A DNA stretch of 64,000 bases from Mycolicibacterium vaccae NBRC 14118 = CIP 105934 (lineage in GTDB: Bacteria; Actinomycetota; Actinomycetes; Mycobacteriales; Mycobacteriaceae): positions 22,598 through 86,597 of the forward strand of contig NZ_BCRS01000003.1 in assembly GCF_001552715.1 (NCBI RefSeq). Reading direction: 5' to 3'. Position 1 is the first letter of the stretch. Each line of letters opens with the position of its first letter. Position numbers and translations under genes: made by a program. Under the pieces are notes generated by a model. The model worked only from the letters and a program-made list of their open reading frames with translations. It was not told the DNA's origin and did no database searches. Of the stretch, positions 37,080-44,776 are shown piece after piece.

Positions 37080-38605
37080 CGACACTGATCGAATCCGACG
37101 ACAGCGGGTTCGCCCCCGTCACCGAGCAGCCGTATACCTACGCGCGGCGGTTGCTTACCGAACCGGATTGGCGACGGTATCCGGGTTGGTCCGGTGTCAC
37201 CGAGAGTGAGTGGCGCGACCCGCAATGGCAGCGAGCGCATTCGGTCAAGAATATCGCCCAGCTACGTTCGGTCCTCGGTGATCTGATCGACGAGCGCTTC
37301 TACGTCGACCTGGCAGCCGATCAGCAGCAGCGGGCCACGATGTCCATGCTGCTACCGCCGCAGATGATCAACACCATGGTCCCGGTTTGGGAGCCGGGGC
37401 GCGCCGGGTTGACCGAGGCGTTCTTCGCGGACCCGATCCGGCGTTACATGCTGCCGGTGCTCAGCGACCGCCAGCCCGAATGGTGTTCACACCCCTATGC
37501 GGAGCGTGATTCACTGCATGAGAGCGACATGTGGGTGGTCGAGGGCCTGACTCATCGCTACCCGACCAAGGTGCTCGCAGAGATGCTGTCCACCTGCCCG
37601 CAGTACTGCGGACACTGCACACGGATGGACCTGATCGGAAACTCCACCCCGACTGTCACGAAGGCGAGGCTCACTCTGCAGCCGGCCGACCGGCAGGAGC
37701 GGATGCTGGAGTATCTGCGAGCCACTCCCTCAGTGCGTGACGTCGTGGTATCCGGCGGTGATGTCGGCAACATGCCTTGGCCGCGGCTGGAATCCTTTGT
37801 GCTGCAACTGCTGGAGATCGACACCATCCGCGACATCCGATTGGCGACCAAGGCGCTTGCCGCGCTGCCGCAGCACTGGCTGCAGACGAAAGTCCTCGAT
37901 GGCGTGCATCGCGTGGCGCGGCGGGCTGCGGATCGCGGCGTGAATCTCGCGCTGCACACCCACATCAACCACGTACAGTCGGTGACCCCGCTGGTGGCGT
38001 CGGCGGCCCGCGGGTTGCTTGATGCGGGTCTGCGCGACGTCCGGAACCAGGGCGTGTTGATGCGGGGCGTCAATGCCACCACCGGAGACCTGCTCGACCT
38101 GTGCTTCGCGCTGCAGGGAGAGGCGAATATCCTGCCGTACTACTTCTACATGTGTGACATGATCCCGAACGCCGAGCACTGGCGGACTTCGTTGGCTCAA
38201 GCCCAACAGTTGCAGTTGTCGATCATGGGATATCTCCCCGGTTTCGCGACACCGCGTGTGGTCTGCGACGTTCCCTACGTGGGGAAGCGGTGGGTGCATC
38301 AGGTGGTGCGCTACGACCAGAATCTCGGAATCTCCTACTGGAGCAAGAATTACCGCACAGGTCTGGAGGTTGCCGACCCCGACGCCCTGAACCGTGTGTA
38401 CCCGTACTTCGATCCGATCGACAGTCTGCCGGCGCTTGGGCAGGCCTGGTGGCGTAAGAACGGAGACCGGACCTGGGACGCCGCGGCCCTGGCCGAGGAT
38501 GGACCGGCAATGCCTGCCCCAGGCGGCGGCACCGTATGTGCAACCTACGGTGCCGCCGCGGGTGCAGCGCACCTGACACCCGTGGCCGACCCCGCGGGTC
38601 ATTGA
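37076..38605 (+). CDS. Lysine 2,3-aminomutase-like radical SAM enzyme
   Basis: 509 residues from ATG 37076 (coupled to the amine oxidase). The radical SAM cluster motif CxxxCxxC is Cys174, Cys178, Cys181 in STCPQYCGHC, and VVSGGDVG follows as the SAM-binding glycine motif. Asp361 (YMCDM) and Asp398 (VVCDVP) align by context with the two aspartates that bind the side-chain amine of lysine in lysine 2,3-aminomutase. Lys404 is in place for PLP. This favours a lysine-type substrate over glutamate, giving a beta-amino acid such as beta-lysine. The C-terminal 50 residues are Ala/Gly/Pro-rich. A SAM, PLP and 4Fe-4S enzyme in a polysaccharide locus is unusual. Confidence 0.82.
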   Translation: MTTLIESDDSGFAPVTEQPYTYARRLLTEPDWRRYPGWSGVTESEWRDPQWQRAHSVKNIAQLRSVLGDLIDERFYVDLAADQQQRATMSMLLPPQMINTMVPVWEPGRAGLTEAFFADPIRRYMLPVLSDRQPEWCSHPYAERDSLHESDMWVVEGLTHRYPTKVLAEMLSTCPQYCGHCTRMDLIGNSTPTVTKARLTLQPADRQERMLEYLRATPSVRDVVVSGGDVGNMPWPRLESFVLQLLEIDTIRDIRLATKALAALPQHWLQTKVLDGVHRVARRAADRGVNLALHTHINHVQSVTPLVASAARGLLDAGLRDVRNQGVLMRGVNATTGDLLDLCFALQGEANILPYYFYMCDMIPNAEHWRTSLAQAQQLQLSIMGYLPGFATPRVVCDVPYVGKRWVHQVVRYDQNLGISYWSKNYRTGLEVADPDALNRVYPYFDPIDSLPALGQAWWRKNGDRTWDAAALAEDGPAMPAPGGGTVCATYGAAAGAAHLTPVADPAGH

Positions 38606-38622
38606 GGGAAGGGCGCACCGGG

Positions 38623-39516
38623 ATGGACGTGGCCGACAGCAGGGTGGGTGGCCCCCGGAAGGCCGGCCGGGGTATCCGGCCCACTCCGATCACCGACGCC
38701 GACGTCCCGGCGGTCGCCGATTTCCTGTGCACGGCGCACAACGAACGGATTCCATGGTTGGAAGCGTTCACGCAGGCGCCGTGGTCGGTGGACGCGCCCA
38801 ATCACGGATTCATGCTCCGGGACGGCGAGCGCGTCGTCGGAACGTTGTTGGCGCTGTATTCGCAGCGACAGATCGCAGGTCGAACTGAGCGGTTCTGCAA
38901 CATGACATCGTGGTGTGTGATGCCTGAGTATCGCGCCCGCAGCATGTCGCTGCTCAACGCGGTGCTGGCCCAGGAGGACTATCACTTCACCGTTCTGTCA
39001 CCGGATGTCGGTCCGCAGGAAATACTGACCTGGTTGAAGTTTCGGCTTCTTGACACCTCCGCGGCGCTGGTGCCGAACCTGCCCTGGCCGATGATGCCCG
39101 GCAGGACGCGGATCAGTGCCGACCCTGATGTCATCGAGCGAACCCTGACCGGTGCAGAACTCGAGCTCTACCATGACCACGCCCGCGCCCTGGCAGCGTC
39201 GCACCTGGTGCTGATCAGCGGTCAGGAATCCTGCTATGTCATGTTCCGGAAGGACCGGTACAAGGGAGCGCCGGTACTGGCGGTCGTGCTTCACCTCAGC
39301 AATCCGCCTCTGTTCCAGCGGTCGCTGAAGGCCGTCACCAGTCATCTCTTGATTCATCACGGCGCGATCGCGACGATGGCGGAACTGCGGATCACCGGGT
39401 ACCGGCCACTCATGTCGATTGCGGTGAACCGCCGCCCCAAGATGTATCGCAGTACCGACCTGCACGCCAGCCAGATCGACTACCTCTACAGCGAGCTCGT
39501 CTGCGTGCCTTCTTGA
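38623..39516 (+). CDS. GNAT-like acyltransferase
   Basis: 297 residues from ATG 38623, with GAGGGAAGGG upstream. The N-terminal half resembles the GNAT fold (IRPTPITDADVPAVADFL; MTSWCVMPEYRARSMSLLNAVL near the acyl-CoA loop position). The second half is less familiar. It is the last gene of the glmS-to-GNAT operon and may move an acyl or aminoacyl group from the carrier protein or CoA to an amine, for example N-acylation of an amino sugar. Acetylation of beta-lysine, as in archaeal AblB, is an alternative. Confidence 0.65.
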   Translation: MDVADSRVGGPRKAGRGIRPTPITDADVPAVADFLCTAHNERIPWLEAFTQAPWSVDAPNHGFMLRDGERVVGTLLALYSQRQIAGRTERFCNMTSWCVMPEYRARSMSLLNAVLAQEDYHFTVLSPDVGPQEILTWLKFRLLDTSAALVPNLPWPMMPGRTRISADPDVIERTLTGAELELYHDHARALAASHLVLISGQESCYVMFRKDRYKGAPVLAVVLHLSNPPLFQRSLKAVTSHLLIHHGAIATMAELRITGYRPLMSIAVNRRPKMYRSTDLHASQIDYLYSELVCVPS

Positions 39517-39520
39517 GAAG

Positions 39521-39560
39521 CTGACCGCCAGAGATTCTCCTGGCGATACACGTCGGTCAG
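39521..39560 (+). terminator. Possible terminator hairpin after the GNAT gene
   Basis: Outer arms CTGAC/GTCAG (39521-39525, 39556-39560) enclose an inner stem CGCCAG/CTGGCG (39526-39531, 39540-39545). There is no U tract, so it is at best a weak or factor-assisted terminator. Confidence 0.35.
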
Positions 39561-39840
39561 GCTATTCGTGTCGGTCTCGGCGTTCACTGCGCCCCGTTCC
39601 GCAATCATGCGCTCGCACGAACTGAAACTAGTTCTCCCGTAGGGCAGGAACCGGATCGTCGCGGCGCTGGGCCTAGTCCTTTCTGCCCCGACCGGCGCCC
39701 AATCGGTGCACGACGCCGCGCTCGGCCTCAAAACGCCACGTACGCAACGCCGAACAGCTGCTCAACATGGCCCGGGAGCACGTGACTGCTCCTCACTGGA
39801 ACCAGTGCATGAACCCAGGAACTACACCTGGATTCAGCTA

Positions 39841-39889
39841 AAAATCGCTCTTGCGGTCCATGTACTGCCGACACGCGAAAGCAGATAGT
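39841..39889 (+). promoter_or_regulatory. Shared promoter-like element, copy 4
   Basis: AAAATCGCTC (39841), CCATGTAC (39858) and GATAGT (39884), 26 nt from CCAT to GATAGT. It is nearly identical to copy 1 over its first 20 nt. It precedes the epimerase and the polysaccharide operon. Confidence 0.78.
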
Positions 39890-40014
39890 GAATGAGTGGT
39901 TTACGAGTTAACTCCGCGGCTGGATCCAGGTGGACAGCGGAGTGGATCGATGTGCTGGACAGCACGATTCGAGACCGTAACCGGGATCTCAGACGATAAG
40001 CACGGGGGGAAGTA

Positions 40015-41001
40015 ATGCGAGCACTGGTTACCGGGGCGGCGGGGTTCATCGGATCCACGGTGGTTGACCGCCTTCTCGAAGACGGCCACCAGGTCGTCGG
40101 AATCGACAACCTCAGCACCGGCTTCATGTCCAATCTCGAGCAAGCGTTTCGCGCCAACATTCTCAGCCGCCGTCAGTTCACTTTCGTTCAGGCGGACGTG
40201 CGGGCGCCGGAACTCGCCGGAATCGTGACAGGCAGCAATCCGGATGTGATCTTTCATCTCGCTGCCCAGGTCGATGTCCGGGTGTCGGTGACAGATCCGG
40301 AATTCGACGCCCGAAGCAACATACTGGGCACGATCAACGTGTGCGAGGCCGCGCGGCTCGCAGGCGTCCGTCGGATCGTGTATGCAGCGTCCGGGGGCTC
40401 CCGTTACGGCGAGCCGGTGGATCTGCCGGTGCCCGAAAGCACCCCCGTCGGGCCGTTGTCACCGTACGGGGTGGCCAAGCTGGCCGGCGAACTGTACCTG
40501 GGCGCCTACGCGCAGATGTATGGCATGACCCCGATCTGCCTCGGGCTGTCCAATGTCTACGGCCCGCGTCAGAACCCGCACGGAGAAGCCGGCGTCGTCG
40601 CGATCTTCGGCAGCGCGATGGTCATGGGCCGCCCGGTCACCATCTACGGCGACGGCATGGCGACCCGTGACTACGTCTTCGTCGATGATGTCGCGGAAGC
40701 GTTCGTTCTGGCTGCCCACGCACCGGCTGAGATCACCGGCACCTACAACATCGGGACGGGATGCCAGACCACGGTGAACGAGGTCCACCGGTTGATAGCG
40801 GCGCATCTGGACGGATCGCCGGCGCCACGTCACGCCCCGCCGAGAACGGGCGATCTAGAGGCGATCGCGCTCGATGCGACCAGGGCCAGGATCGATCTCG
40901 GTTGGAAAGCGGCCGTGGACTTCGGGGAAGGCATAGCCCGCACCATCTCCTGGTTGCGCGCGAACGTCAGCCCGGCTCCTGCCGAACCCATCGGCGCGTA
41001 G
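40015..41001 (+). CDS. GalE-like NAD-dependent nucleotide-sugar epimerase
   Basis: 328 residues. The NAD motif is TGAAGFIG (6-13). VYAASGGSRYG and SPYGVAK supply the SDR Ser and the YxxxK catalytic pair. SNVYGPRQNPHGEAGV and GDGMATRDYVFVDD are typical of UDP-hexose 4-epimerases and related dehydratases. The start is preceded by a GGGGGGAAG site. It probably supplies UDP-galactose or an N-acetyl counterpart for the operon downstream. Acting with the glmS product is plausible, but the sugar cannot be fixed from sequence. Confidence 0.88.
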   Translation: MRALVTGAAGFIGSTVVDRLLEDGHQVVGIDNLSTGFMSNLEQAFRANILSRRQFTFVQADVRAPELAGIVTGSNPDVIFHLAAQVDVRVSVTDPEFDARSNILGTINVCEAARLAGVRRIVYAASGGSRYGEPVDLPVPESTPVGPLSPYGVAKLAGELYLGAYAQMYGMTPICLGLSNVYGPRQNPHGEAGVVAIFGSAMVMGRPVTIYGDGMATRDYVFVDDVAEAFVLAAHAPAEITGTYNIGTGCQTTVNEVHRLIAAHLDGSPAPRHAPPRTGDLEAIALDATRARIDLGWKAAVDFGEGIARTISWLRANVSPAPAEPIGA

Positions 41002-41135
41002 GGCCGTGGATGTCGTCCGCCGAACTGCTTAACGGCCCCGTCAGCGCTGCAGACGGTCATAGCCGTGCTTTCCAGCGGCGGCCCTTCGTGTGACGCGGTT
41101 CTGGGGGAAGTTGTGAAATTGGAGGGGGTTTCAAG

Positions 41136-42662
41136 ATGGCCGTGATTTCTGATTCAGGCCTGGAGCGGGAAGTGCTTCGTCACATCGTGCCGAGACGCGC
41201 GATTTCCGTCCCGCGGCTCACCCGGCGGATACCGGGAGTGCTGACGCTGATCCCGGTTGTCGTCGACTGTCTGTCGATCGCTGTCGCCTACCTGCTTGTC
41301 GGCATCGTCGATCCGATACCGGCCAGCGCGATCGTCGTGCTGTGTCTGCTACTTGCGGGCACGTACCGGCGGCGACTCACGTTATCGGGCCTCGACATCG
41401 CGCCGGCGGTCGTCGTCGCCGCCAGTGCCGGCGCCATTCTGTCCTCCACGGTCAACGGCGCCAACGGAATACGTGACCTGGTCGTACCGGTAGGTGCAGC
41501 CTGTGTCGCCGTGTTCACCGGGCGGGTGGTGGCGTGCTCCTTGACGCGACGTCTCCGTCGGCTCACCGCGCTGCGTAGTCGGGTGGTCGTGGTAGGCGCT
41601 GACCCGGTGGGGATCGCGCTGACGCAGCGCATCCTCGAGGAGCCGGAGTATGGACTCGAACCGGTCCTGGTCATCGACGACGAAGCTGTCGTCACCAATG
41701 TGGCGTCACAGAGAGTTCCTCTGCGTGCCGCGCAGTCCACCACCGAACTGTTGCTCAGCGCTGAACGGATCGACACGGTGGTGATGGCATTCCATCGCCT
41801 TGACGACACTCAAATAGACTCGCTTCTGGCACTTTTCGACCGCATGGGCTGCGACATCTTCGTGGTTCCGAGGATGTGGGACTCGTGTCCCGGCGGTGAC
41901 CGGGACCGGGTGGGCGCAGTCCCGATCGTGCGCGTCCACTCGCCGATGCACCGAAATCGTCTGCGGTACATCAAAGGGGCCAGTGACCGGTGCGTCGCCG
42001 CACTGGCGCTTTTGATGCTCTCGCCGGTGTTGGCGGCGGTGGCTGTAGCCCAGAAGGTGCTGCACCCCAGGGAACCCGTGCTGTTTCGTCAGACCAGGGT
42101 CGGTCAGCACGGGCGGGAGTTCGAACTGATCAAGTTCCGTTCGATGACCCCCGACAACGACCGGGAAGCACAGACGACGTGGACGATCGTCGGGGATTCG
42201 CGTATCGACGCGTTCGGGCGCTTTCTGCGGGCGTCGTCGATCGACGAGCTGCCGCAGCTGTGGAACATCGTGCGGGGAGACATGGCACTGATCGGCCCGC
42301 GCCCGGAGCGTCCGCACTTCGTTGCACAGTTCAGTGCTTCGATCCCGGGATACCCGGCACGCCACCGGGTTCCGGTAGGCCTCACGGGGTGGGCCGCGGT
42401 GAGCGGCCTGTCCGGTGACACGTCGATCACCGAGCGCGTGCGGTACGACAACTTCTACATCACGCACTGGAGCCTCTGGTTCGACGTGAAGATCACGTTG
42501 CGCACCCTGTGGACCTTGATCATCCGGTTCCGGCAGGGGCGATCGGAAGACCGAGCTGCCCGGACTGCCGGTCGGATCCCCTGGCGCGTTCGCATAATCC
42601 ACCCGCGTGCCGCGACGGCTGCCCCTCAAACGGCGACGGAGCCGCTATGTCAAGCCGGGTAG
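41136..42662 (+). CDS. Polyprenyl-phosphate glycosyl-1-phosphate transferase (initiating enzyme)
   Basis: 508 residues. An N-terminal membrane region (about 30-140) is followed by a Rossmann-like CoA-binding-type domain (about 148-270; SRVVVVGADPVGIAL). The catalytic Bac_transf domain at about 285-480 has LFRQTRVGQHGREFELIKFRSM and LPQLWNIVRGDMALIGPRPERP. This WbaP/CpsE/CpsD-type protein moves a sugar-1-phosphate to undecaprenyl- or decaprenyl-phosphate and starts repeat-unit assembly at the inner face of the membrane. It overlaps the next GT by 16 nt. Confidence 0.9.
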   Translation: MAVISDSGLEREVLRHIVPRRAISVPRLTRRIPGVLTLIPVVVDCLSIAVAYLLVGIVDPIPASAIVVLCLLLAGTYRRRLTLSGLDIAPAVVVAASAGAILSSTVNGANGIRDLVVPVGAACVAVFTGRVVACSLTRRLRRLTALRSRVVVVGADPVGIALTQRILEEPEYGLEPVLVIDDEAVVTNVASQRVPLRAAQSTTELLLSAERIDTVVMAFHRLDDTQIDSLLALFDRMGCDIFVVPRMWDSCPGGDRDRVGAVPIVRVHSPMHRNRLRYIKGASDRCVAALALLMLSPVLAAVAVAQKVLHPREPVLFRQTRVGQHGREFELIKFRSMTPDNDREAQTTWTIVGDSRIDAFGRFLRASSIDELPQLWNIVRGDMALIGPRPERPHFVAQFSASIPGYPARHRVPVGLTGWAAVSGLSGDTSITERVRYDNFYITHWSLWFDVKITLRTLWTLIIRFRQGRSEDRAARTAGRIPWRVRIIHPRAATAAPQTATEPLCQAG

Positions 42663-43987
42663 CGCTTGTCAGTGCTGTCGATCCCTATCCGATGGATGCG
42701 GGAAAGAAGGTCGTGCTGGCCGGCATCCTTGAATACCTCATCGAACGGGTGGGGCGGGACAATGTTCACTATGTGATGGTCGGCGGGGAAGCCAGGCCGG
42801 GTTTCCCGGTCCGGCTTCATCCCGTCGCGAAACCCCGTCCCCTGGCTGCCGTCGGCAGCGCGCTGGCCAGGACCGGAACGGGACGTGCCAGTCTGCAGGA
42901 GTCCCTGCTCGGTACCCGTGCGGTACGCAGGGAGATTCACCGCACGCTCGATCTGCTCGCCCCCGCGACGGAGATCTACGACACCGTACGGATGGCCCAG
43001 CACGCCCCGGAGCGTGTCGCGACCAAGCAGATCTGCTACCTGGACGATCTCTTCTCGGAGAGATACGGCTCGATGCTGTCGGCCGCGCGCCGATTCCCCG
43101 ACGTCAACGTCCAGCCGTTGGGCAACTTCGCCGCCCATGTGCCGCAGGTGCTGCGGCCGTTGGCCGAACACCCAGTGGGCCAACGGGGACTGCTGCTCTT
43201 GGAACAGCGCCTGGTGCGGCGAAGTGAGGACCGAACAGCGGACCGCTTCGATGCGACTCTGTTGATCAACGAGCAGGAGGCCGGCAGGTTGCGGCAGCGC
43301 TGCGGCACAGCACCCGGGCGCATTCGCGCCATTCCTCCGCTGCTGGTGCCGCGGCACCCTCAGCAACGGCGAGAGTACCGGGGAGCATCGGAATTCGTCT
43401 TCCTTGGCCAGCTTTCGCTCCCGCACAATGATGACGGCCTGCGGGACTTTCTCCGTCGCGTGTGGCCGTTGGTGCTGGCTGCCCGACCGGATGCCCGCCT
43501 GCGAGTGGTCGGGCGGCACCCGCTGCCTCCGCTCCGGAAGCTCATCGAACAGAATGCCGGGAGTGTGACCCTCGAGGGCTTCGTTCCGGACCTGAGCGGG
43601 CTGTTCAGCGGGACCGCAGCGCTGATCAATCCGCTGCGCTTCGGATCCGGCGTCAAGCTCAAAGTCATCGAGGCGCTCGGCGCCGGTCTGCCGGTGGTCT
43701 CGACAGGAGTCGGTGCCGACGGCGTCGACACCGGTTCCGACAAAGGCGTGCTGGTCAGCGACGATGCTGCGGGCCTGGCCGAACTCCTGCTCTCCGTGAC
43801 AGACACCGGCTGCAACCGGCGTCTGTCCGCCGCGGCCGCGGAGCACTTCAGGGCGCGTTACTCGCGCGAGGCGGTATTCGCCTGCTACGACGCGGCGTTC
43901 GCCTTGGAAGGCGCCTCACACCGCCGCCACGTGCCGGCGGTACGGCCGCACACCCGTGACGCGGTAGAGCTGAAGCTGACGCCGTGA
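42647..43987 (+). CDS. GT4-type glycosyltransferase
   Basis: 446 residues from ATG 42647, inside the end of the phosphotransferase gene. The N-terminal domain has DAGKKVVLAGILEYL. The C-terminal donor domain has VFLGQLSLPHNDDGLRDFL and INPLRFGSGVKLKVIEALGAGLPVVST, a GT4/Glyco_trans_1_4 signature. It probably adds the second sugar to the lipid-linked primer. Specificity is unknown. Confidence 0.82.
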   Translation: MSSRVALVSAVDPYPMDAGKKVVLAGILEYLIERVGRDNVHYVMVGGEARPGFPVRLHPVAKPRPLAAVGSALARTGTGRASLQESLLGTRAVRREIHRTLDLLAPATEIYDTVRMAQHAPERVATKQICYLDDLFSERYGSMLSAARRFPDVNVQPLGNFAAHVPQVLRPLAEHPVGQRGLLLLEQRLVRRSEDRTADRFDATLLINEQEAGRLRQRCGTAPGRIRAIPPLLVPRHPQQRREYRGASEFVFLGQLSLPHNDDGLRDFLRRVWPLVLAARPDARLRVVGRHPLPPLRKLIEQNAGSVTLEGFVPDLSGLFSGTAALINPLRFGSGVKLKVIEALGAGLPVVSTGVGADGVDTGSDKGVLVSDDAAGLAELLLSVTDTGCNRRLSAAAAEHFRARYSREAVFACYDAAFALEGASHRRHVPAVRPHTRDAVELKLTP

Positions 43988-44074
43988 TCATCGTCAGCAT
44001 CCTCAGACCGCCGCGGTATCGGGCGGCTCGCAGTGTCATCTCACTTTCTCATCGGACAGCGAACGGAAACCGGG

Positions 44075-44776
44075 ATGGATAAAGCGCGTTCAGTTCGGAC
44101 CTGGCTCATCGTGACGCTCTGCGCGATGCTGGGAATGATCATGGGTATCGCTGCGGCCCATGCGCTGACAAGCAGGGAGGCGCGGTACACGGCGGAGGCG
44201 ACGTTGGCCATGCTGCCGGAGGAGAACATCCCGCTGGAACAGGCGGCCGGGTTCTGGGAGGTCCTCAACCGAGGTCAGGCAACAGCGTCGGCGGCGGTGG
44301 TGCTTCAGGACAATCGTTGGCTCTATGCCGCGGCGGACAAGGTCGGGGTGCCTGTGTCCGCGGTCAGTCTGTCAGCGGGTGCTATGCCCAACACCACGCT
44401 GATCACCGTCACCGTCGAGGCCGGATCTGCCCAGGACGCCGAAGCCGTGCTGGATTCTGTCTTGACCGACGCAGAGGGCACCGCGGCAAAGGTCGCCGGT
44501 CCGTTCAGGCTCGAGACTGTCGTTCCGCCGAACGGCAGCGCCAACTCGCTGGCCCCGAGTCCGATGCAGATGCTCGGTGCATTGGGAATCGCCGGTTTCC
44601 TCGTCGGCGTGGGTGCGGCCATCCTCATCGTCCGGTCGCTGAAGGGTCGTTCCGCAGGTAAGCCCGGCGCGCCAGTGCAGCCGGACAGCTCGTCGGCAGC
44701 ACGTCGGACCGAGACCAATGGAGCCCCGGTGGCCGCGAGCCATGAGCCTTCGATGGTCGAGATATCGCTGCAATGA
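44075..44776 (+). CDS. Wzz-like chain-length regulator
   Basis: 233 residues from ATG 44075; GTG 44033 is possible but less likely. The topology is Wzz-like: a membrane helix at about 11-33, a short extracytoplasmic domain of about 140 residues, a second helix at about 172-192 preceded by a Pro-containing stretch (PNGSANSLAPSPMQM), and a cytoplasmic tail without a kinase domain. It should control polymer length with the following Wzy protein, whose ATG overlaps its stop. Confidence 0.78.
   Translation: MDKARSVRTWLIVTLCAMLGMIMGIAAAHALTSREARYTAEATLAMLPEENIPLEQAAGFWEVLNRGQATASAAVVLQDNRWLYAAADKVGVPVSAVSLSAGAMPNTTLITVTVEAGSAQDAEAVLDSVLTDAEGTAAKVAGPFRLETVVPPNGSANSLAPSPMQMLGALGIAGFLVGVGAAILIVRSLKGRSAGKPGAPVQPDSSSAARRTETNGAPVAASHEPSMVEISLQ

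Larger units (their letters stand above)
39517..40014. other. Intergenic region, about 500 bp, between the amino-acid cassette and the epimerase
   Basis: It holds a nested hairpin just after the GNAT stop (39521-39560), about 280 bp with no recognised gene, and promoter element copy 4 about 125 nt before the epimerase start. Confidence 0.6.
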
